Assembly: GCA_050946775.1 (NCBI GenBank)
Contig: JBMNVL010000015.1
Coordinates: 1-24,390 of the forward strand
Length of the DNA: 24,390 bases
Direction: 5' to 3'
From: UMGS1474 sp050946775
GTDB lineage: Bacteria > Bacillota > Clostridia > Oscillospirales > Acutalibacteraceae
Part shown: in pieces, positions 7,746 to 14,724 of the stretch
How positions within the stretch are numbered: position 1 is the first letter of the stretch
How the letters are laid out: every line of letters begins with the position of its first letter
Translations under genes and position numbers: made by a program
Notes under the pieces: model-generated
What the model saw: the letters and a program-made list of their open reading frames with translations, nothing else
Told to the model about the DNA's origin: nothing
Databases searched by the model: none

Positions 7746-8918
7746 CTATATCCGGGCAACGCCGCTTTGGCGGGCGGCCTCGGCCACCGCCTTGGCAACC
7801 GCCGCCGTGACCGACCGGTCAAGCGCGCTTGGAACAATGTAATCGGCGGACAGCTCTCCGGCGGGGATAAAATCGGCGATGGCTTTGGCGGCCGCGATCT
7901 TCATCTCGTCGTTGATATCGCCGGCGCGCACGTCCAGCGCCCCCCGGAAGATGCCGGGAAAGGCCAGCACGTTGTTGATCTGGTTGGGAAAATCGCTCCG
8001 CCCGGTGCCGACGATGGCGGCGCCGGCGGCTTTGGCCTCGTCGGGCATGATTTCCGGCGTGGGGTTGGCCATCGCGAAGATGATGGGATCCTTCGCCATG
8101 GAGCGCACCATCTGCGGTGTGACGCAGCCGGGCGCCGACACCCCGATGAATACGTCCGCACCCACCAGCGCGTCGGCCAGGGTGCCCTGCAATTTTTCGG
8201 GATTGGTGATCCGCGCGATCTCTTCCTTGACGGGGGTCAAGCCCTCGACGCCGGCACAGATGGCGCCCTTGCGATCGCAGAGAATGGCCTGCTTCAAGCC
8301 CATGGCCAACAGCAATTTGGTGATGGCGATGCCGGCGGCGCCGGCGCCGTTGACCACCACCTTGAGATTGCCGATTTGTTTGCCGGTCAACCGCAGAGCG
8401 TTGATCAGCGCCGCCAGCACCACCACGGCGGTGCCGTGCTGATCGTCGTGGAAAATCGGGATGTCGCAGCATTCCTTGAGCCGCCGCTCGATCTCAAAGC
8501 AACGGGGCGCGGCGATATCCTCCAAATTGATCCCGCCGAAGCTGCCCGCCAGCAGCGACACGGTACGCACGATCTCGTCCACGTCCTTGCTGCGCACACA
8601 AAGCGGGATGGCGTCCACGTCGCCGAAGGATTTGAACAGGGCGCATTTGCCCTCCATCACCGGCATACCGGCCTCGGGACCGATGTCGCCCAGGCCCAGC
8701 ACGGCGGTGCCGTCGGTGATCACCGCCACCAAATTGGCCCGGCGGGTCAGGGTATAGCTTTTGTCGGGATCCTTCTGGATCTCCAGACAAGCCTGCGCCA
8801 CCCCGGGGGTGTAGGCCAGCGACAGATCGTCCCTCGTTTGCATCGGCACCCGGCAGATCACTTCGATCTTGCCTTGCCACTCGGCGTGTTTTTTCAGCGA
8901 TTCGGCTGCGTAATCCAT
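7746..8918 (-). CDS. NAD(P)-dependent malic enzyme (oxidative decarboxylating malate dehydrogenase)
   Basis: The enzyme converts malate to pyruvate and CO2 with reduction of NAD(P)+. The length of 390 residues fits the short bacterial form without a phosphotransacetylase domain. The malic N-terminal domain has the catalytic Y36 (LAYTPGVA) and K91 (MEGKCALF); metal ligands are likely E133-D134 (NLEDIAAP) and D158/D159 (FHDDQHGTA). The cofactor-binding domain has the dinucleotide fold motif GAGAAG at 191-196, and MANPTPEI and NQINNVLAFPG follow as expected. The ATG at 8918 has GGAGGG upstream. It is a single-gene unit with its own promoter and 3' hairpin, divergent from the lipoprotein gene. 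Cofactor preference cannot be assigned from sequence alone. Confidence 0.95.
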   Translation of the reverse strand: MDYAAESLKKHAEWQGKIEVICRVPMQTRDDLSLAYTPGVAQACLEIQKDPDKSYTLTRRANLVAVITDGTAVLGLGDIGPEAGMPVMEGKCALFKSFGDVDAIPLCVRSKDVDEIVRTVSLLAGSFGGINLEDIAAPRCFEIERRLKECCDIPIFHDDQHGTAVVVLAALINALRLTGKQIGNLKVVVNGAGAAGIAITKLLLAMGLKQAILCDRKGAICAGVEGLTPVKEEIARITNPEKLQGTLADALVGADVFIGVSAPGCVTPQMVRSMAKDPIIFAMANPTPEIMPDEAKAAGAAIVGTGRSDFPNQINNVLAFPGIFRGALDVRAGDINDEMKIAAAKAIADFIPAGELSADYIVPSALDRSVTAAVAKAVAEAARQSGVARI

Positions 8919-8953
8919 TGGCGATTCCCTCCGTAAAATGTTTGACTTTCCTT

Positions 8954-8982
8954 ACACTATCACGAAGTGACAAAAAAGTCAA
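8954..8982 (-). promoter_or_regulatory. Promoter of malic enzyme with embedded inverted repeat
   Basis: Minus strand TTGACT (8977-8982), 17-base spacer, TAGTGT (8954-8959). The spacer holds the small inverted repeat TCAC-GAA-GTGA (8960-8970), exactly between the two hexamers, where a repressor could block polymerase. Confidence 0.55.
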
Positions 8983-8989
8983 TCACGAC

Positions 8990-9018
8990 TTGTCTCTCCC
9001 GCCAAACTGTGGTATACT
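8990..9018 (+). promoter_or_regulatory. Promoter of the lipoprotein/GH99 unit
   Basis: TTGTCT (8990-8995), 17-base spacer, TATACT (9013-9018) with TGG just before it (extended -10). It lies 35 bases upstream of the lipoprotein ATG. The -35 hexamer is only 7 bases from the -35 of the divergent malic enzyme promoter. Confidence 0.75.
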
Positions 9019-9052
9019 GTCCAAAACAACCCCAAAAAGGAGTTTTGTGTTG

Positions 9053-10006
9053 ATGAAGCGATCTGTTTTGCGGCTGGCTTGTCTGGCGCTGGGCGCGCTG
9101 ATCCTGCTTAGCGGGATGAGCGGCTGCTCCGATACGCCCGGCACCCTGACCGATACCGACGAGAGCGTGGCCATCCGTCTGGCGATCCCCGAGGACGCGC
9201 TGGGCCTGGCGGCGCTGAATCTGTGGGCGCGCCGGGACGCCGGAAGCGCTTTTCACCAGTATACCATTCAAAAGGTCGCCTCTTCCGAGGCGGCGGGCGA
9301 ACTGCTGAAGGCCGGAAAGGTCGACGCCGCCATCATGACCCCGGTTGACGCGGTGTCGCTCTTCACGGCGACCGACGGCAACGTGCAGGCGGCGGCGATC
9401 ACCGCCCTGACCGGCGGCCAGCTGCTGGAAAACGGCAACGCCGTCCGTTCGCCGGAGGATCTTGGGGGCAAAACCGTTCGCTACGCCAAAGACGGTGTCT
9501 CCTATCCGCTGATCGCCATGCTGGAAAAAGCGGGTGTCAGCGACGAGGTGACGCTGCGCGCCGTTGACGCCGCCGATCTGACCGCCGCGGCGGACGAGCC
9601 GGGCGCGATCCTTTACGCCGACGAGCCGACCGCCACCCTTTTGCGGATGGGCCGGCCCGCTATGCGGGTGGCGCTGGTCGCCGCCGACGCGCTGGGCGAC
9701 GAAGCGCCCGCAGCGGGATGTCTGGCGGTCGGCAAGGCCTTCGCCGCGACCCATCCCACCGGGATGCGCCGGTTTTTGGAGGAGCTGGAGGCGTCGCTGG
9801 AGCGGGCCAACGCCCTGCCCGACGAGACCGCCGCTTTGTGCAAGCAATACGGCGTATTCGCCACCGACGACGTCGCGTCGGCCGCCATCATCAACTGCCG
9901 GCTGACCTATCTCGACGGCGACAAAATGGCCGGGCGGCTGAGCGACGATTTCAAGCGGATGGATACCACCCGGCCGGGTGACGATTTTTATTTCATCGAG
10001 AGGTAA
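9053..10006 (+). CDS. Substrate-binding lipoprotein, NMT1/THI5 (SsuA-like) type, orphan
   Basis: The 317-residue protein starts with a lipoprotein signal: MKRS, a hydrophobic core, and a lipobox ending GMSGC with the acylated cysteine at residue 25. The rest has the alternating pattern of a periplasmic-binding-like fold, with PEDLGGKTVRY (about 140-152), a phrase shape typical of the NMT1/THI5/SsuA group that binds small molecules such as pyrimidine precursors, sulfonates or nitrate. No permease or ATPase gene lies nearby, so it is either an orphan partner of a distant ABC transporter or a sensor. The open frame extends up to 8918, but GGAG at 9039 and the start of the signal peptide support the ATG at 9053; GTG at 9047 is a less likely alternative. 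It is followed after 4 bases by the glycoside hydrolase gene. Confidence 0.8.
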   Translation: MKRSVLRLACLALGALILLSGMSGCSDTPGTLTDTDESVAIRLAIPEDALGLAALNLWARRDAGSAFHQYTIQKVASSEAAGELLKAGKVDAAIMTPVDAVSLFTATDGNVQAAAITALTGGQLLENGNAVRSPEDLGGKTVRYAKDGVSYPLIAMLEKAGVSDEVTLRAVDAADLTAAADEPGAILYADEPTATLLRMGRPAMRVALVAADALGDEAPAAGCLAVGKAFAATHPTGMRRFLEELEASLERANALPDETAALCKQYGVFATDDVASAAIINCRLTYLDGDKMAGRLSDDFKRMDTTRPGDDFYFIER

Positions 10007-10010
10007 ACGT

Positions 10011-11798
10011 ATGAACACCTTCGCGGCATCGCCGTCGCCGCAGACGGCACGAAACGATCTGCTGGACAAAACCGTCGCCGGGTATCAGGCGTGGTTTCAC
10101 GCGGGAACCGATCCCGACCACGGATGGGGACATTGGAGCCACGGCGGCGCGCCGGGGGTCGGCAATCTCCATCCCGAGATCTTCCCCGATTTTTCGGATT
10201 ACCCCGACGAGGCGCTCTATCCCGGCCGGTTCGCCGGGTATCCCGACGGCCGGCCGGTGAAGTTTTACAGCGGCCACGATCCCCGCGCCATCGAGGTCCA
10301 CTTTTTCTGGATGGAGCAATACGGGATCGACGGCGTCGCCGTGCAGCGCTTTTACGGCGCCACGGCGGACGAGCCGCAGCCCGAGCCGACCCATCTGACC
10401 GCTGTCCGGGACGCCGCCGAGCGGCACGGGCGGATCTTTTACGTGATGTACGATACCTCCGGCTGCGGCCATGACGGCGCCGCCGCCATCGACCGGTTCA
10501 AGGCCGATCTGCGGCACAACGTGGAGGGAAAAGGGCTGATTTCGTCGCCCGCCTACGCCCACGCCGACGGCAAGCCGGTGATCTGCGTATGGGGACTGGC
10601 CGGCACCGAGCCGGGCCGTTACCCGGCGGCCGCCGACGCGCTGGAGCTGGTGCGCTGGCTCAAGGAGCGCGGGTATTTTGTCATCGGCGGTCTGCCCGAC
10701 AACCGCTGGACCGACGTGGAGGACGATTACGCCGCCGTTTACGCGGCGCTGGACATGGCCTCGCCCTGGACGCCGGGGCGGTTTAGGATGGAAACGCTGG
10801 GCGACTGGATCGACCGCCATCTGGCAAAGGATCTCGCCTACTGCAAAGCCCACGGAATGCGTTATCAGCCGGTGATGTTCGCCGGCTTTGCCTGGAGCAA
10901 TTTCGGCGGCGGCGGCGACGCCAACGCCTCTCCCCGGCTGGCGGGTCAGTTTTTGTGGGAACAGGCCCGGCGGTACGCCGCCGCCGGGATCCGGCACGGC
11001 TATTTCGCCATGTTCGACGAATACGACGAAGGCACCGCCATCGCCAAGGCGGCCAGCGATTCCTTCGATCTGCCCGTCGGCGAGCAGTACGCCCAGACCA
11101 TGTCCTGCGACGGGATTTGGCTGTCGCGCGATTATTATCTGCGTGAGGCGGCCGCCGTCAGCGATCTGCTGCGGGGCAACCGCCCCCTGACCGATACCCC
11201 CGGGCTGCCCCATTCTACCGGCCCGGTTTACTGGCGCAACGGGTTCGAAATGCGCCCGGCCAACGTGACCGCCGCCCGCCGGCAGACGACGGATACCCGG
11301 CTGCGGCCGGTGGACGTCTGCGCCGCCCACGGCAAGGTGCTGGAGCAGGAGGGCGTACAGCTGGAGACCGCCGACGTGATCGCCGGCCGTCAGGGCGACG
11401 TTTGCTACACCGGACGGTACGGCTTCGCCTTCAGCGGCTACGCCATGACCGACGGCGACTGCCGGGTGAAATACCGGCTGGCGAAGACCGACATTCCGGT
11501 GGTCGACGGGTTGACCCTGACTTACCGCATCCGCGCCACCGACGCCGCCGGCGCCGTGGTGGGAGTGGATCTGCTCTTCGACGACGGCCGATGGCTCAGC
11601 GAGATCGATCCCGCCGTGACGGCGCCCAAAGAGGATCCCCTCGCCCACCCGAAATTCCCCTACGCCACCTGGCGGGCGGTCACCCACCGGCTGGACGGGA
11701 TGGCCGGACGCCGGATCCAGGCCGTGGCGGTACTCTACGCCGCCCACGGAGAGGCTCGCTTCGCCGCCTATCTCGACGACGTCGTCATCGCGCAATAA
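10011..11798 (+). CDS. GH71/GH99-like glycoside hydrolase, cytoplasmic
   Basis: This 595-residue protein has an N-terminal (beta/alpha)8-type domain of about 400 residues, beginning YQAWFHAG. It carries a GH99-type motif FDEYDEGT at 335-342: E337 and E340 are three apart, as are the two catalytic glutamates of GH99 endo-mannosidases in their EWHEGT motif. Residues about 405-595 form a separate beta-rich domain, perhaps carbohydrate-binding. There is no signal peptide, so the enzyme probably acts in the cytoplasm on imported material. The ATG at 10011 follows the lipoprotein stop by 4 bases with GAGAGG upstream, so the two form one operon closed by a strong terminator. The substrate is unknown; alpha-mannoside cleavage would follow from the family, but this subgroup is poorly studied as far as I know. 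Confidence 0.8.
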   Translation: MNTFAASPSPQTARNDLLDKTVAGYQAWFHAGTDPDHGWGHWSHGGAPGVGNLHPEIFPDFSDYPDEALYPGRFAGYPDGRPVKFYSGHDPRAIEVHFFWMEQYGIDGVAVQRFYGATADEPQPEPTHLTAVRDAAERHGRIFYVMYDTSGCGHDGAAAIDRFKADLRHNVEGKGLISSPAYAHADGKPVICVWGLAGTEPGRYPAAADALELVRWLKERGYFVIGGLPDNRWTDVEDDYAAVYAALDMASPWTPGRFRMETLGDWIDRHLAKDLAYCKAHGMRYQPVMFAGFAWSNFGGGGDANASPRLAGQFLWEQARRYAAAGIRHGYFAMFDEYDEGTAIAKAASDSFDLPVGEQYAQTMSCDGIWLSRDYYLREAAAVSDLLRGNRPLTDTPGLPHSTGPVYWRNGFEMRPANVTAARRQTTDTRLRPVDVCAAHGKVLEQEGVQLETADVIAGRQGDVCYTGRYGFAFSGYAMTDGDCRVKYRLAKTDIPVVDGLTLTYRIRATDAAGAVVGVDLLFDDGRWLSEIDPAVTAPKEDPLAHPKFPYATWRAVTHRLDGMAGRRIQAVAVLYAAHGEARFAAYLDDVVIAQ

Positions 11799-11833
11799 AC
11801 AACGGCCGCAAGGAAATCCTTGCGGCCGTTGTT
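11798..11833. terminator. Bidirectional terminator between convergent GH99-like gene and larC
   Basis: A 17-bp inverted repeat (11798-11814 with 11817-11833) with a GC-rich core CGGCCGCAAGG and a tiny loop begins at the stop codon of the hydrolase. A/T-rich flanks on both sides and the facing gene ends make it a shared terminator. Confidence 0.85.
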
Positions 11834-11836
11834 CGT

Positions 11837-13060
11837 TTATTCTTCGATCAGCCGGCGGACGTCGTCCAACGGGATACCCTTCTCCCGGGCGATGCGGGCA
11901 AGATCGTCGTATTCCCACTTCTGACGGATAACGCCGTAGCCGCTCGCCGTTTTGCGGCGCACCGGGCCGAGCGGCGTCTGCACCGTTTCGGTATCCCGCT
12001 CCAGCACATACCGGCGGGTGACCACCCGGCGCACCCCTAAGGTGGTGGTGTGGGCAAACAGCGCCCGCACCGTTTTTTCCTCCTCGTCCGGGGTGCAGAT
12101 CACCCGGATCAATGTGCCGGGGCGGGACTTTTTCATCCCGACGGGGACGGTATACACTTCCCGCGCGCCCTCTTCCAGCAGCCGACACGTCGCGAAGGCG
12201 ATATCCTCCGCCGTCATATCGTCGACGTTGCAGGACAATTCGATCATTTCGTCGGTCCGGTCTTCGCTCTCGCCCAGCATGGCGCGCAGGCAGTTGGCCC
12301 GGGGAAAATCCTTTTTTCCCATACCGTAGCCGATGGCCGACACCCGCATCACCGGCATTTCGCCGAACCGGTCGACGAAATGCCGCAGCAGCGCCGCCCC
12401 GGTCGGGGTGCACAGCTCCCCGTCGATCCCGCCGCCGTAGACGGGCACCTGCCGCAGGATGTGCGCGGTGGCCGGCGCCGGCACCGGCAGGATCCCGTGG
12501 GCACAATGGACGTGGCCGCTGCCCACGTGGATGGGCGAGGCGACCACCTCGTCGGGCGACAGCTCCCGCATCAGCAGGCAGACCGCCGCCACGTCGGCGA
12601 CGGCGTCCAGGGTGCCGACCTCGTGAAAATGGATCTGGTCGACCGGCTTGCCGTGGGCGTGGCTTTCGGCGTCGGCGATCAGCCGGTAGACCGCCAGCAC
12701 GTCCCGGCGCACCTCCCCGGGCAGATCCAGGTGCTCCACGATATGTTCTATGTCGCCCATCCCGCTGTGGTGGTGAGCGTGATGCTCGTGGTCATGGTCG
12801 TGATGGTGTTTATGGTCGTGAGGATGGTCATGGTCGTGATGGTGATGGTCGTCTTCTTCCTGCCCGTCCACCGTCACCGCCATATGGGTGCCGGTGATGC
12901 CGCATTTTTCGGCTTTTTCCCGCCGGAAGGTCACCCCGGGGATCCCCAGGGCGTTGAGCCGTTGCACAAATCCGTCGGGATCGTCCAGCAGCTCCAGCAG
13001 CGCCGCGGTCAGCATATCTCCCGCGGCGCCCATGCCGCAGTCCAGATACAGCGTTTTCAT
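11837..13060 (-). CDS. larC: LarC, nickel insertase for the nickel-pincer cofactor
   Basis: LarC is known as a CTP-dependent cyclometallase that inserts Ni into P2TMN to give the NPN cofactor of LarA-type racemases. The 407-residue protein starts with the typical LYLDCGMGAAGDM and contains HFHEVGTLDAVADV, HVGSGHVHCAHG, CTPTGAALLR, NVDDMTAEDIAF and PVGMKKSRPGT. Residues 72-98 are a histidine tract, 18 His in 27 residues with Asp and Lys between, probably a nickel store. It is one continuous frame, whereas Lactobacillus plantarum makes the full protein by frameshifting between larC1 and larC2. The ATG at 13060 overlaps the larB stop as ATGA. larA and larE are not in the window. Confidence 0.95.
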   Translation of the reverse strand: MKTLYLDCGMGAAGDMLTAALLELLDDPDGFVQRLNALGIPGVTFRREKAEKCGITGTHMAVTVDGQEEDDHHHHDHDHPHDHKHHHDHDHEHHAHHHSGMGDIEHIVEHLDLPGEVRRDVLAVYRLIADAESHAHGKPVDQIHFHEVGTLDAVADVAAVCLLMRELSPDEVVASPIHVGSGHVHCAHGILPVPAPATAHILRQVPVYGGGIDGELCTPTGAALLRHFVDRFGEMPVMRVSAIGYGMGKKDFPRANCLRAMLGESEDRTDEMIELSCNVDDMTAEDIAFATCRLLEEGAREVYTVPVGMKKSRPGTLIRVICTPDEEEKTVRALFAHTTTLGVRRVVTRRYVLERDTETVQTPLGPVRRKTASGYGVIRQKWEYDDLARIAREKGIPLDDVRRLIEE

Positions 13061-13812
13061 CTTTTCGCCTCCATATGGTTGATCATATTGGCCAGATATC
13101 CGGCGCCGAAGCCGTTGTCGATATTGACCACCGACACCCCGCTGGCGCAGGAATTGAGCATCGACAAAAGCGCCGCCAGACCGCCGTAGGACGCGCCGTA
13201 GCCCACGCTGGTGGGAACGGCGATCACCGGGCAGTCGGCCAGTCCGCCGACGACGCTGGCAAGCGCTCCTTCCATTCCGGCGACGGCAACGATGACGCTG
13301 GCCGACAGGATCTCCTCCTTGTGCGCCAGCAGCCGGTGCAGTCCCGACACCCCGACGTCGTACAGCCGGGTGACGGCGCTGCCGAAGACCTCGGCGGTCA
13401 GCGCCGCTTCCTCGGCCACCGGAATATCGCTGGTGCCGCCGGTGGCGACTACGACGGTGCCGATCCCGTCGGCCGGCGGGACGGGACCGACGATCCCGAT
13501 CTTCGCGTCGGGATGATAGGCCAGCGGGCAGGTCTTTTCCACCGTCGCGGCGGCGTCGGCCGACAGGCGGGTGATCAGCACGGTGCCTTGCCCGTTTTGC
13601 CGCATCGACGCGATGATCCCGGCGATCTGATCCGGCGTTTTGCCGGCGCCGTAGATCACCTCGGCCGCGCCCTGACGCACCGCCCGGTGAAGATCCACCT
13701 TGGCGTAGCCCAGATCCTCAAACGGAGCCGCTTTGAGGGTGAGCAGCGCCTCGTCCACCGACAGGGCGCCGTCCCGCACCGCCTCGAGCGTGCGCTTGAT
13801 CTGCGTGTTCAT
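13057..13812 (-). CDS. larB: LarB, NaAD carboxylase/hydrolase of nickel-pincer cofactor synthesis
   Basis: LarB carboxylates the pyridinium ring of nicotinic acid adenine dinucleotide and cleaves it to P2CMN, the first step to the NPN cofactor. The 251-residue length is usual. The N-terminal part (1-100) has EVIYGAGKTPDQI; the C-terminal part is the PurE-like domain with TGGTSDIPVAEEA, DVGVSGLHRLL and VPTSVGYGASYGGLAALL. The ribosome site AAAGGGAG lies immediately after the T run of a terminator-like hairpin, leaving little room for a promoter of its own, so expression likely depends on read-through from the membrane-protein genes. It overlaps larC by 4 bases. Confidence 0.95.
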   Translation of the reverse strand: MNTQIKRTLEAVRDGALSVDEALLTLKAAPFEDLGYAKVDLHRAVRQGAAEVIYGAGKTPDQIAGIIASMRQNGQGTVLITRLSADAAATVEKTCPLAYHPDAKIGIVGPVPPADGIGTVVVATGGTSDIPVAEEAALTAEVFGSAVTRLYDVGVSGLHRLLAHKEEILSASVIVAVAGMEGALASVVGGLADCPVIAVPTSVGYGASYGGLAALLSMLNSCASGVSVVNIDNGFGAGYLANMINHMEAKR

Positions 13813-13829
13813 CCCGCCATCTCCCTTTC

Positions 13830-13867
13830 AAAAAAACAGCGGCTCGCCGGTCAGGGCGAAGCCGCTG
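13830..13867 (-). terminator. Terminator-like hairpin just ahead of larB (possible attenuator)
   Basis: On the minus strand a stem CAGCGGC-TCGCC with one bulged base (arms 13855-13867 and 13837-13848, 6-base loop) is followed at once by seven T. It lies between the stop of the small membrane protein gene and the larB ribosome site, with only 17 bases from T run to start codon. Confidence 0.75.
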
Positions 13868-13879
13868 CTTTGAGCGAAA

Positions 13880-14191
13880 TCACTTTTTGCGCAACTGTGC
13901 CCGGATAACCCCGTCGGGATCCTTGACAAGCAGGATCACCAGCCAGATCACCAGTGCCAGCGCCACCACCGACAACCCCAAAAACGCGTCGTTGGCCATA
14001 TCGGCGATCGACGGGGTGAAGTAAGCGGCGCCCAGCTCGACGTATTCAAAGATCGCGTCCACCAGCCACATCAACGCCGCGCCCCAGAACATCCAGCACA
14101 GCGCGCCGACCTTGTGGCCGCGCGCCGTCGGGCGGGTATACCACAAAACGGTCGTGATGACGGCGGCAAAAACGGTGATCAAAAGGGTCAT
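13880..14191 (-). CDS. Small membrane protein of unknown function, pair member B
   Basis: I do not recognise a named family. The 103-residue protein has three likely membrane segments (about 2-18, 29-50, 66-89) and a basic C-terminus ending RKK. The second segment starts MFWGAALMWLVD and holds an acidic residue (D45) followed by E49 in or at the edge of the membrane. That stretch resembles the corresponding stretch of the upstream protein, suggesting a related pair. The ATG at 14191 follows the stop of the partner by 3 bases, with GAAGGGG upstream, so the two are coupled. larB lies downstream behind a hairpin. A link to nickel-cofactor use is possible from position only. Confidence 0.75.
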   Translation of the reverse strand: MTLLITVFAAVITTVLWYTRPTARGHKVGALCWMFWGAALMWLVDAIFEYVELGAAYFTPSIADMANDAFLGLSVVALALVIWLVILLVKDPDGVIRAQLRKK

Positions 14192-14194
14192 CGG

Positions 14195-14575
14195 TTACGC
14201 CCCTTCTTCCACCGCCGGGGCGTCGGCGCGTTTTTCGATCGCGCGGGACACCAGCACCATCACGGCCCAAACCGCCGTGATCAGCCCGGCCATCGCCACG
14301 CCGGTGGTGGCGATCTCGCGCAGCATTTCCGACGTGGAGGTCGGATCGGCAGTCGCCGTCAGGAAGGGGAACCACGGCACGATCTCCCCGTGCCAGACGT
14401 GCTCGAACGCCAGCAGGATCGAACCGCCCCACAGCATATGAGACAGCCATTTCAGCTTGCGGACAAACGACAGGCGGGACGCTTTTTTGGCGTCGGACGC
14501 GCCGCTTTTTTCAAGAGATTTGGTCACCGCGGTGGTGATGATCGCCTCAGCGGCGGGAGCGGAAAAACAGGCCAT
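14195..14575 (-). CDS. Small membrane protein of unknown function, pair member A
   Basis: The 126-residue product begins MACFSAPAAEAIITT, a start I believe I have seen in hypothetical proteins of other Clostridia, though I cannot name the family. Residues 1-45 are amphipathic and basic toward the end. A segment at about 46-70 contains MLWGGSILLAFEHVWHGE with E58 and H59, and a clear membrane segment lies at about 91-111, followed by an acidic tail. The open frame runs up to 14725, but the ATG at 14575 has AAAGGGGA at good spacing and lies 24 bases downstream of a strong promoter, so longer starts would precede the transcript. It is the first gene of the unit that leads through member B to larBC. 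Confidence 0.75.
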   Translation of the reverse strand: MACFSAPAAEAIITTAVTKSLEKSGASDAKKASRLSFVRKLKWLSHMLWGGSILLAFEHVWHGEIVPWFPFLTATADPTSTSEMLREIATTGVAMAGLITAVWAVMVLVSRAIEKRADAPAVEEGA

Positions 14576-14605
14576 GGGACATTCCCCTTTCAATAATGTA
14601 AGTTT

Positions 14606-14634
14606 ATCATACCCATTTTTTCCCTGTTTGTCAA
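14606..14634 (-). promoter_or_regulatory. Strong sigma-A promoter of the membrane pair (and larBC by read-through)
   Basis: Minus strand TTGACA (14629-14634), 17-base spacer, TATGAT (14606-14611). The -35 is a full match and the spacing ideal. The start codon of the first membrane protein is about 30 bases downstream of the -10. Confidence 0.85.
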
Positions 14635-14645
14635 GAGGGAGTGAT

Positions 14646-14674
14646 TTGACAAACGGGGGGTTTTTTGTTATAGT
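14646..14674 (+). promoter_or_regulatory. Promoter of pyrR
   Basis: TTGACA (14646-14651), 17-base spacer, TATAGT (14669-14674). Its -35 faces the divergent -35 of the membrane-protein promoter with only 11 bases between, so the two polymerases probably compete. Confidence 0.85.
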
Positions 14675-14679
14675 AAAGC

Positions 14680-14717
14680 CATCTTTAAGGACGATCCCGC
14701 GAGATCGGAAAGAAGGG
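14680..14717 (+). promoter_or_regulatory. PyrR-binding hairpin overlapping the pyrR ribosome site
   Basis: The pyrR leader contains GATCCCGCGAGATC (14693-14706), which fits the PyrR-binding loop consensus with CNGNGAG in the loop (14697-14703). The upper stem is CGATC/GATCG (14692-14696 with 14703-14707); the lower stem pairs TCTTT (14682-14686) with AAAGA (14709-14713), leaving an unpaired purine-rich AAGGA on the 5' side as in known sites. The lower stem takes in the first bases of the ribosome site AGAAGGG (14711-14717). No terminator follows, so PyrR bound here should block translation of its own message. Confidence 0.75.
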
Positions 14718-14724
14718 CTTTTCA

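Noticed and set aside
8918..9052. Longer N-terminus for the binding lipoprotein
   Set aside because: It would bury the lipoprotein signal peptide and cover both divergent promoters.
9993..12506. An 837-codon minus-strand open frame across the GH99-like gene and into larC
   Set aside because: It crosses the terminator at 11798-11833 and is antisense to one clear gene and out of frame with another.
12770..12860. Repetitive TGGTCGTGATGG-like DNA as a possible tandem repeat or regulatory array
   Set aside because: It is the coding sequence of the histidine tract of LarC and stays in frame.
7746..13812. A functional link between malic enzyme and larBC, via malate racemisation by a LarA homologue
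   Set aside because: LarA-family malate racemases are known, but no larA is here, and the genes are separated by an oppositely oriented unit and two terminators; proximity alone is too weak.
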